Positions 17,171 through 24,376 of a stretch of 64,000 nt of DNA are shown one piece after another (position 1 is the stretch's first letter; each line of letters begins with the position of its first letter). The translations under genes and the position numbers were made by a program. Below the pieces are notes generated by a model that worked only from the letters and a program-made list of their open reading frames with translations, did no database searches and was not told where the DNA came from. The stretch comes from Paradesertivirga sp966210515 (GTDB lineage Bacteria; Bacteroidota; Bacteroidia; Sphingobacteriales; Sphingobacteriaceae): contig CBIHLM010000009.1 in NCBI GenBank assembly GCA_966210515.1, forward strand, positions 24,356-88,355, in the 5' to 3' direction.

Positions 17171-20100
17171 ATGACTACACTTTTACTCAAAACTACAAAG
17201 TCGCCAAAAGCCTCATGGCGATTGGTAATGCCACTTTTATTCACTCTCCTGTTTAGCTTATGCCTGGAACAGACTACGGCGCAGGTTACCTACTGGGTAG
17301 GCGGAGTAAGCACAGATTACTTCAACAAGAATAACTGGAGTGATAATACCATTAATTTCGCTTCTTTAGGTACAAGAACGCTGATTGTAGGAGCCGGAAA
17401 CCCGTACAACTGCATTCATGCGGGGGGCAATGCCTCAAATACTAACTATCGGGCTAACTACTTTAATACCACCAGCCAGGCCAATTTTACAGTAAAAGGG
17501 GCTTTATATTCATGGAATAACGACAGTTTAAATGGGAACATTACTGTAAGTTCACCGGCTGATTTTAACCTTAGGAGCGCTGTGGCAGTTGGCAGGAACG
17601 GGCAGGCTAATTTAAATATCACGGGAGGTAAAATAAGCAGTCGCTTAGCATTTTCTCTTGCCAGCGGTTCTGCCGGAAGCAGTGCCACTGTGATGGTAAG
17701 CGGAGGTTCTCTAAATGCAGGAACAGATTTAAACGTAGCTAATGGCGCAGGTTTAACCGCTAGTTTGAAAATTACAGGCGGCGCTGTTAATGTGCCGGGA
17801 AATTTAAATATTGGCGCCGGTGGAAGCGTGTTTATTAGTGGCATAGGCTTGTTGAAGCTTAATGGCGATAAAAGAACTGCTATTAACAATCACATAGCCG
17901 GTGGAAAAATAACCTGTACAGCCGGAAAAACGCTGGCTGTTAATTATGATGGTTCGGCTACGTCTGTTAGCATTCCACAAGATCCGAATGGGTTGCTTAC
18001 GGAATATCCTGAGTACATCATTCTAAAAAACGAGTATCTGGAAGCTCGGATTGAAAAATGGACCAGTAACATCACTTCTTTAAAAGTAAACGGGGTGGAA
18101 ACGCTCAATACGGCGGGTACTTCAAGAAAGGGAACTTATTATGATTTTACCACTTCAAAAGGTTTTGAAACTATTTTTGGCGCTACTTTTTCAGTTAAAA
18201 CCGAAGAAGATGATATCGTAGATGTATCGTTTAAACGACCTTACACTCCGGGTTCGAACGTTACTCCATGCGATGCCGACATTCATTATGTATTGAAAAG
18301 AGGGGATACCGGAATTTATACTTATTCTATCTTAGAGCATAAAGCAGAATATCCAACGTTCGACATGGGCTCCTGGAGACAGGTAATGTGGATTGCATCC
18401 GACCCGAAAAACACAAATAACTATTTAACAGAAAAAATCTATGTTGATTCTATCCGGAATTGGCAAATGCCTTCATTGTATGATTTTTCTCAGGCATCGT
18501 CCACGGGCATTGCAGAAATTGTGAAATTAAACACTGGTGTTCAAGCTGGAACTTATGACGGAAAGTACGAATATGCGACTCCATCTTTCTGGCAGGATCT
18601 GGTTTACGGACATGCCAGTGATGTAAATAATATTGGCAGCTGGTTTGTGTATGGAAGTCCTGAGTTTTTTAACGAAGGTCCTACCTATCATGAGTTAAAT
18701 GCCGCGGCGGGAATTATCCATTCGTGTATGAATGGGGTGCATTATAATTCAATTGGTATGACTGTAAATCAAGGCGAGTACTGGAGTAAAATTTATGGTC
18801 CATACTTAATTTACACTTCCACGAAAGCAACAGGCGATTTAAACTGGGCTGATGCAAAGGCACGAGTTGAGAAAGAAAAAGCAGAGTGGCCATATTCCTG
18901 GCTAACCAATACTGCTCAGTATCCATTAAAAGAGCAAAGAGGCAGCGTGAGCGGGAAGTTTATTATTAACGATCCATTTAAGCCGGAAGTTAAAGGCCAG
19001 AACGCATGGGTTGGAGTTACCATTCTTAATAATCCTGCAAACCAATGGCAACAGGAATCAAAAAACTATCAGTATTGGGTTAAAACAGATGCTGAAGGTA
19101 ATTTTACTATTCCCAACGTTCGTCCGGGAACATATTCATTTTTCGGGTATAGTGATGGTGTTACCGGCGATTACAGTCAACAGAACGTAACCGTTACCGC
19201 CGGCGGTGTTACAAACCTCGGCGATGTTACCTGGAATATTGCCAGAGACAAAGGTAGCCTTGTTTTCGAAATTGGTGTACCTAACCGGACAGCAGATGAG
19301 TTTAAGTTTGGTCATCGGGAGTATATGGAAGGATTTGCTTACAATAAGTTTGCAGATAACTTCACTAATATAATCGAATACAATGCTGCAGAAAAAAATT
19401 GGGGCACAGCATTGCCATACGCTCATTCACCCTACATCGGCGCCAATGGCAGCTTGTCTCAATGGAAATGGCGGATTAATTTTAATTTGCCGGCTAACAC
19501 TCCCTTAACAGGAAATGCTACGCTTAACATCGCGTATGCCGGCGCGGATCACGCTCAACAATGGATTTATGTGAATGGTGAAAGTAAGCTCTTTAGTTAT
19601 TTCTATCCGGATAATGGCGGCGGAAATGCGCTTCTTCGTCAGTCAAATTACGCGAAGTATTCTACCAAATCTATCACAATACCTATGAGCAGGTTAAAGA
19701 TTGGTGAAAATACAATTACATTATTGATGCCTTCAACCTCCTATATTGGCAATCATCTTATGTATGATTATATAAGTTTGGAGGCCAACATACCGACAAA
19801 AGAACAGGTTATCACTTTCTCTCCTATCGCGGATAAAGTGCTCGGCGAGGCAGATCTTGATTCTTTGGCCTCGGCTTCATCCGGTTTAGCGGTTTCATAT
19901 AGCAGCTCTGATACGACCGTAGCTGTTGTAATGGGCGACAAAATTAGAATTGTGGGTGCTGGTTCAAGTAAAATCACAGCTTTCCAGTCGGGAAACGAGG
20001 AATACTTGCCTGCTGATTCGGTTAGTCAAATGTTAACGGTTGTGCCGGACACTATTCCCCCAACAATTCCTGGAGATCTTACAGCAATGGCAACAGATTC

Positions 20101-20899
20101 AACAGTTACGTTAAACTGGACAGCTTCAACAGATTTTATCGGTGTAACCGGATATAAGATCTATAAAGATGGCGTATTAGCCGGTACAAGCACCGGAACA
20201 AGCTTTATGGTGACTGGCATGAGTTCATCTGTAACCTATGCTTTTGCGGTTGTTGCCACAGACAATGCAGGCAATGTTTCAGATCCGGCAAGTATCCCGG
20301 TAACCACTCCGGATACTCAGGCACCAAGCGTTCCAAAGAATCTGGTCGCCAATAAAACTACGGCACATCAGGTAAGTTTAAGCTGGACCGCTTCAACAGA
20401 TAATGTTGGAGTTGTTGGCTATAACATTTATCAAAACGGAGTTCAGTTGAATACCTCACTTATAGCAGGAACTACTTACGTAGCAGATCGGCCGATTGGT
20501 TATAACCTTTATGAGTTTACAGTAAAAGCAGTTGATGCTGCGGGAAATAGTTCATTGGCAAGCAATGCAACACGGGTGCAGAACGGTCAGGCGGGAGATA
20601 GGGCAAGAGTTTTAAGCACCTCGAATGTTTCTGGACTTGAATTAATCTCTACGGAGTTGGTAAGTGTTTATCCGAATCCATCGAACGGTAATTTTAAGGT
20701 GAATCTAAACAGCGCCGAGAATGGAAAGGTATCGATATCGGTTTATAATGTAAATGGTGCACTTGTAAAATCGCTCAATGATATCAAAACTGGGGCTTAT
20801 GAGAAAGAAATTAAGCTTCAGGAATTGCCAGCCGGCACTTACGTGATTCGTATTAGCTTGAATGGTTTCGTTCAGTCGAAAACGATTATAATTCAGTAA
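17171..20899 (+). CDS. Secreted rhamnogalacturonan lyase (PL4-like) with T9SS sorting domain
   Basis: This 1242-residue secreted enzyme would cleave the rhamnogalacturonan-I backbone of pectin. A signal peptide covers about residues 1-37. Residues 40-270 are Gly/Asn-rich with repeated G-G-x-(L/I/V)-N units (L-N-I-T-G-G-K-I, V-M-V-S-G-G-S-L-N, L-K-I-T-G-G-A-V-N) and look like a beta-helical adhesin-type module. The PL4 catalytic beta-sandwich runs from about 280 (I-L-K-N-E-Y-L-E-A-R-I) to 580. The family's FN3-like domain follows (about 586-690, G-S-V-S-G-K-F, F-T-I-P-N-V-R-P-G-T-Y), then its CBM-like domain (about 694-875, starting F-E-I-G-V-P-N-R-T-A-D-E-F). A Big-like domain, two FN3 domains from 959 and a type IX sorting domain near 1165 end the protein. 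It complements the preceding lyase: one attacks homogalacturonan, the other rhamnogalacturonan. Confidence 0.86.
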   Translation: MTTLLLKTTKSPKASWRLVMPLLFTLLFSLCLEQTTAQVTYWVGGVSTDYFNKNNWSDNTINFASLGTRTLIVGAGNPYNCIHAGGNASNTNYRANYFNTTSQANFTVKGALYSWNNDSLNGNITVSSPADFNLRSAVAVGRNGQANLNITGGKISSRLAFSLASGSAGSSATVMVSGGSLNAGTDLNVANGAGLTASLKITGGAVNVPGNLNIGAGGSVFISGIGLLKLNGDKRTAINNHIAGGKITCTAGKTLAVNYDGSATSVSIPQDPNGLLTEYPEYIILKNEYLEARIEKWTSNITSLKVNGVETLNTAGTSRKGTYYDFTTSKGFETIFGATFSVKTEEDDIVDVSFKRPYTPGSNVTPCDADIHYVLKRGDTGIYTYSILEHKAEYPTFDMGSWRQVMWIASDPKNTNNYLTEKIYVDSIRNWQMPSLYDFSQASSTGIAEIVKLNTGVQAGTYDGKYEYATPSFWQDLVYGHASDVNNIGSWFVYGSPEFFNEGPTYHELNAAAGIIHSCMNGVHYNSIGMTVNQGEYWSKIYGPYLIYTSTKATGDLNWADAKARVEKEKAEWPYSWLTNTAQYPLKEQRGSVSGKFIINDPFKPEVKGQNAWVGVTILNNPANQWQQESKNYQYWVKTDAEGNFTIPNVRPGTYSFFGYSDGVTGDYSQQNVTVTAGGVTNLGDVTWNIARDKGSLVFEIGVPNRTADEFKFGHREYMEGFAYNKFADNFTNIIEYNAAEKNWGTALPYAHSPYIGANGSLSQWKWRINFNLPANTPLTGNATLNIAYAGADHAQQWIYVNGESKLFSYFYPDNGGGNALLRQSNYAKYSTKSITIPMSRLKIGENTITLLMPSTSYIGNHLMYDYISLEANIPTKEQVITFSPIADKVLGEADLDSLASASSGLAVSYSSSDTTVAVVMGDKIRIVGAGSSKITAFQSGNEEYLPADSVSQMLTVVPDTIPPTIPGDLTAMATDSTVTLNWTASTDFIGVTGYKIYKDGVLAGTSTGTSFMVTGMSSSVTYAFAVVATDNAGNVSDPASIPVTTPDTQAPSVPKNLVANKTTAHQVSLSWTASTDNVGVVGYNIYQNGVQLNTSLIAGTTYVADRPIGYNLYEFTVKAVDAAGNSSLASNATRVQNGQAGDRARVLSTSNVSGLELISTELVSVYPNPSNGNFKVNLNSAENGKVSISVYNVNGALVKSLNDIKTGAYEKEIKLQELPAGTYVIRISLNGFVQSKTIIIQ
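20048..20820 (+). repeat. Direct repeat copy 2: FN3-FN3-sorting module
   Basis: This is the second copy of the segment at 16018-16790. The stretch 20111-20454 is identical to 16081-16424. Downstream of 20820 the extreme C termini differ (Y-V-I-R-I-S-L-N-G-F here against Y-Y-I-K-V-N-L-G-K-T in copy 1). Confidence 0.95.
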
Positions 20900-20915
20900 G
20901 TTTTAAATCTGAATT

Positions 20916-20961
20916 AAACGAAAAATGGCCGGTTCGAACTCGAACCGGCCATTTTTCGTTT
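20916..20961. terminator. Bidirectional terminator with perfect 22-bp arms
   Basis: The left arm (20916-20937) contains ATGGCCGGTTCGA and the right arm (20940-20961) is its exact reverse complement, with only AC between. A-rich and T-rich outer ends serve both strands. It sits 17 bp after the rhamnogalacturonan lyase stop and 16 bp from the convergent uxuA stop. Confidence 0.93.
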
Positions 20962-20976
20962 ATAGAAACTTTCGGA

Positions 20977-22140
20977 CTATATGGATTTTGCGATCCCCAT
21001 TTCCAGCCCTCGTAACTCCGCTAGTCCGCGTAAGCGACCAATTGCAGAATAACCAGGGTAAGTGGTCTTTTTCAAATCATCCAGCATCTGATGACCATGA
21101 TCTGGCCTCATCGGGATAGAAACATTTCTTCTGCGCATTAGCAGAACAGCTTCTTTCATCACCTCATACACGTTAGCATCACCCTCAAGATGATTGGCCT
21201 CGTAGAAATTTCCTTCTTCATCGCGTTGCGTGCTGCGCAGGTGTAAAAAATGAACATGATCTCCAAGACGTTTCAGCATCGCCGGTAAGTCATTGTCTGG
21301 CCGTGCTCCAAATGAGCCGGTGCAAAAACATAGTCCATTGGCGGGTGAAGGTGACGCCGCAAGCAATTCAACAGCGTCCTGTTCGGTACTCACAATTCGT
21401 GGCAGGCCCAGGATTGGATAAGGCGGATCATCCGGATGTATGGCCAGCTTAACTCCTTCGGCTTCAGCTACCGGAACAACCTCTTTTAAAAAATGAAAAA
21501 GGTGCTCTTTTAACTTTTTTGCATCGATGCCTTTATAGGTGTCAAGTGCTGTTAATATCTGATCAATGGTAAAGGCTTCTTCACTACCCGGCAGGCCAAG
21601 AAGGGCGGTTTTAAACAGCGCTTCTTTTTCATTCCCAGACATTTCATCAAAACGTTTTTTGGCTTTACCGAATTCTTCAGGAGTGTAATCTTCCTCAGCT
21701 CCAGGTCTTTTCAAGAGGAAAAGATCAAATGCCATAAAGGCTGCTTTTTCGAAGCGCAGGGCTTTGCTTCCATCAGGCATTTCGAATTCTAAATTCGTAC
21801 GCATCCAATCCAAAATAGGCATAAAGTTATAGGTAATGACTTTTAGGCCGCAGGCTGCTACGTTTCGTATACTTGTCTTATACTTTTCAATATAATCCAG
21901 GTAATTGCCTGACTGCTTTTTGATATCCTCGTGTACTGGTAAACTTTCAATTACCGACCAGGTTAATCCAGCAGATTCGACTTCCGCTATCCGCTTATTT
22001 ATTTCTTCTACCGTCCAAACATCACCTACTGGGATATGGTGAAGGGCGGTTACAACTCCGGTACAGCCGGCCTGTTTGATATCTGATAAACTAACCGGAT
22101 CGTTGGGACCGAACCAGCGCATTGTTTGTTCTAGTTGCAT
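20977..22140 (-). CDS. uxuA: Mannonate dehydratase
   Basis: UxuA dehydrates D-mannonate to KDG in the glucuronate branch. The 387-residue protein begins L-E-Q-T-M-R-W-F-G-P-N-D-P-V-S-L, a clear family start. It continues with V-T-A-L-H-H-I-P-V-G-D-V-W. The metal-site blocks L-A-I-H-P-D-D-P-P-Y-P near residue 225, L-C-F-C-T-G-S-F-G and F-L-H-L-R-S-T-Q are present, as is M-R-P-D-H-G-H-Q-M near residue 345. It lies 23 bp after the SDR gene on the same strand, in an apparent operon lacI-SDR-uxuA. It ends against a perfect bidirectional terminator. It supplies the half of the hexuronate pathway missing from the first cluster. Confidence 0.97.
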   Translation of the reverse strand: MQLEQTMRWFGPNDPVSLSDIKQAGCTGVVTALHHIPVGDVWTVEEINKRIAEVESAGLTWSVIESLPVHEDIKKQSGNYLDYIEKYKTSIRNVAACGLKVITYNFMPILDWMRTNLEFEMPDGSKALRFEKAAFMAFDLFLLKRPGAEEDYTPEEFGKAKKRFDEMSGNEKEALFKTALLGLPGSEEAFTIDQILTALDTYKGIDAKKLKEHLFHFLKEVVPVAEAEGVKLAIHPDDPPYPILGLPRIVSTEQDAVELLAASPSPANGLCFCTGSFGARPDNDLPAMLKRLGDHVHFLHLRSTQRDEEGNFYEANHLEGDANVYEVMKEAVLLMRRRNVSIPMRPDHGHQMLDDLKKTTYPGYSAIGRLRGLAELRGLEMGIAKSI

Positions 22141-22163
22141 CTTCTTATGATAATTGATTTGAC

Positions 22164-22919
22164 TTAAAATCCAACCGAATTCCCACCATCAACTGGTAAA
22201 ATCACTCCTGTGATATACTTTGCCGCATCAGACGCTAGAAAAACGGCTGTGGTGCCAATATCCGAGGGCTCGCCTAAATATCCCATGGGTGTACGCGACA
22301 TAACTTTTTGTTTCCGTTCGGGATCGTTGTTCAGCGCCTTTGCAGACATGTCTGTCGCAATAAAACCCGGAGCAATTGAATTGACCCTGATTCCTTTTGG
22401 CGACAATTCCACAGCCATTGCCCTGGTCATGCCATCTAAGGCAGATTTTGAAGCTGTATAGGCTATAACTTTGGGAATGCCATACTGAGAAGCCATCGAG
22501 CTAATATTAATAATCGATCCTTTGCCTTTTGGGATCATAAATTTTACTACCTCGCGGGAGATGGCAAAAATAGAGATAAGGTTGGTCTGGATAATACTCA
22601 TGAAATCTTCGTCACTTACGTCGCAGAATTCTTTTTTCATGTTAATCCCCGCATTATTCACCAATATATCAATTCTCCCCAGGCGATCTACTATCTCTTG
22701 TATTACACCCGGAATTTTGCTGAGCTCGCCTAAATCAAATGAAAGCGTTTCGCAAAGATCTCCCAAGCTATCCTTTGCCGTTTGCAGTTTTTCTTTATTC
22801 CGACCGATAATAACGGTGTAGATATCATTCTTTACAAATTCCTGGGCAATGGCGTATCCTATGCCCGAAGCTCCTCCGGTTACCAGTGCGATTTTTCTTT
22901 CCTTAATAGATTCTTTCAT
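22164..22919 (-). CDS. SDR-family oxidoreductase, probable fructuronate reductase
   Basis: This 251-residue classical short-chain dehydrogenase has the cofactor motif T-G-G-A-S-G-I-G-Y near residue 15 and N-N-A-G near 88. The catalytic S-x12-Y-T-A-S-K is near 155, and the C terminus I-L-P-V-D-G-G is typical. Its place directly before uxuA, with no classical uxuB nearby, suggests it reduces D-fructuronate to D-mannonate. In several bacteria an SDR-type enzyme fills this step. A KduD-like 2-keto-3-deoxygluconate or gluconate 5-dehydrogenase activity is the main alternative, because these enzymes are very similar and motif reading cannot separate them. It is co-oriented with lacI (75-bp gap) and uxuA (23-bp gap). 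Confidence 0.82.
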   Translation of the reverse strand: MKESIKERKIALVTGGASGIGYAIAQEFVKNDIYTVIIGRNKEKLQTAKDSLGDLCETLSFDLGELSKIPGVIQEIVDRLGRIDILVNNAGINMKKEFCDVSDEDFMSIIQTNLISIFAISREVVKFMIPKGKGSIINISSMASQYGIPKVIAYTASKSALDGMTRAMAVELSPKGIRVNSIAPGFIATDMSAKALNNDPERKQKVMSRTPMGYLGEPSDIGTTAVFLASDAAKYITGVILPVDGGNSVGF

Positions 22920-22994
22920 AAATGTTATAATATGGTTATTGAATTTACTTGTAATATCCCGGAACCTTTCCGGTTGAATTGATCCTTAAATAGT

Positions 22995-24029
22995 TTAGCC
23001 GGTTCTTTTCCTCAAAGAAGATTGTCTTACCACAAGTTGGTGCTCTAATAAATGTGTGCAGTTAGTAAGCTGATTTGTATCATTAATTAAATATGCGACT
23101 AAAACTTTCGCAGCCATTTCTCCCAGTTCTTCACCCCGATAGCTTACGGTTGTTAAGTTGGGTTCAATTACTCTGGATATCGGATCATTGTTAAATCCTG
23201 CAAAAGCGATATCTTCAGGAATTTTGACGCCTTGCTTTTTTAATTCCTGCATACAGGCAACAGCGCAGTTATCGTTTGCTACAAATACCGCGTCGGGTTT
23301 TGGGTCCATGTTTAATATCTGTGCAGCAGCGTTCGTTCCATCCGCCGAACTTAGATTATTCACTATTAATAATTCATCACTAAAATCGAGATCAAATTCT
23401 TTTAAAGCATCTTTATATCCTTCAAATCTATCGGCATAAGTGTTTCTTAAAAGATTTCCGCATATGTGCACTATTCTTTTTGCTCCCTGTTCGATCAGAT
23501 GTTTAGTAAGCTCATATCCCGCTTTACGGTTATCTATCGCAATGTTCGGACACTTTTTATTTTCAGATATCCGGTCAAAAAAGATCACCGGAATTCCTTT
23601 TTTAATGAATTGTTCGAAGTGATCTGTATTTTCTGTATCGTATGCTAATGAAACCAATAACCCGTCGACTCTGTTGTTGAACATGGTTAATGAATTTTCA
23701 ATCTCTTTCTTCACTGTTTCAAGCGATTGACTTATTATTAGATTATAACCAGCTTGATTGACTATCCTTTCCATCCCAGCAAGGGCATCAGACATAAAAC
23801 TGCTGTTTAATCGCGGTACAATTACTCCGATGGTATTGGTTTTTTGGAGTCGTAAATTACTTGCTAACGAATTGGCACGATATCCCATTTCCCGGGCTGC
23901 ATCGAAAATTCTTTTTTTTGTGCCTTTGTTTATTGCCGGATGATCTTTCAGTCCACGACTTACCGTCGCTGCAGAGATATTTAGCGACTTAGCAATATCA
24001 TAAATGGTAATTTCTTTCTCGGGACTCAT
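22995..24029 (-). CDS. LacI-family transcriptional regulator
   Basis: This DNA-binding repressor has a helix-turn-helix I-T-I-Y-D-I-A-K-S-L-N-I-S-A-A-T-V-S-R-G-L at the N terminus, then a periplasmic-binding-protein-like effector domain. Blocks include T-N-T-I-G-V-I-V-P-R-L, F-F-D-R-I, H-I-C-G-N and F-A-G-F-N-N-D-P. I prefer the ATG at 24029 because it starts just before the HTH; an upstream in-frame start at 24059 would add ten residues unlike the family. It heads a probable operon with the SDR and uxuA, so the effector is likely a hexuronate-pathway intermediate. A LacI-type operator (24102-24115) lies 73 bp upstream, pointing to autoregulation. Confidence 0.92.
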   Translation of the reverse strand: MSPEKEITIYDIAKSLNISAATVSRGLKDHPAINKGTKKRIFDAAREMGYRANSLASNLRLQKTNTIGVIVPRLNSSFMSDALAGMERIVNQAGYNLIISQSLETVKKEIENSLTMFNNRVDGLLVSLAYDTENTDHFEQFIKKGIPVIFFDRISENKKCPNIAIDNRKAGYELTKHLIEQGAKRIVHICGNLLRNTYADRFEGYKDALKEFDLDFSDELLIVNNLSSADGTNAAAQILNMDPKPDAVFVANDNCAVACMQELKKQGVKIPEDIAFAGFNNDPISRVIEPNLTTVSYRGEELGEMAAKVLVAYLINDTNQLTNCTHLLEHQLVVRQSSLRKRTG

Positions 24030-24376
24030 GCTAAAACACAGGTTTTTGATATTAACCAAATACTGGTTAGGAACTAAGGTAGATAAAAGGAAAGAAATTT
24101 ATGCAATCGGTTGCAATATTAAATTTAGAAGACTTTGCTTTTGCAAGTTCGATACGAGTTTGTGATTTAAAGACGGTGTTCTATACTTAAAGTAGCTTTT
24201 TGTCGATTGGCCTTGCTGGAAGTTTGAACAGGAGAGCTTCGTATTTTAAATGAGAAAATAATCCATCTTATCCGCATATTAGTCTATTGTATTTTTATAT
24301 AATTCCCATCAACTTTAAACACTGATTTTAAGCCATCTAAAAATCCATTTACCAGTTAATAAATTCAAAAGCTGAA
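24030..24376. other. Divergent intergenic region between lacI and the GH2-like gene
   Basis: This 347-bp AT-rich region separates two divergent transcription units. The one clear element is the LacI-type operator at 24102-24115. I see no gene, no strong hairpin and no clean TAnnTTTG element on either strand. Confidence 0.6.
24102..24115. promoter_or_regulatory. LacI-family operator
   Basis: TGCAATCGGTTGCA fits the LacI/GalR-family operator pattern TGnAAnCGnTTnCA at every fixed position, including the central CG. It lies 73 bp upstream of the lacI start. It probably controls the lacI-SDR-uxuA operon, and possibly the divergent GH2-like gene. Confidence 0.75.

Noticed and set aside
17065..17256. 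63-codon open frame before the rhamnogalacturonan lyase
   Set aside because: It overlaps the signal-peptide region of the lyase in another frame and has no recognisable features.
17458..17889. 143-codon minus-strand frame inside the rhamnogalacturonan lyase
   Set aside because: Antisense shadow of the Gly/Asn-rich repeat region; composition explains the long frame.
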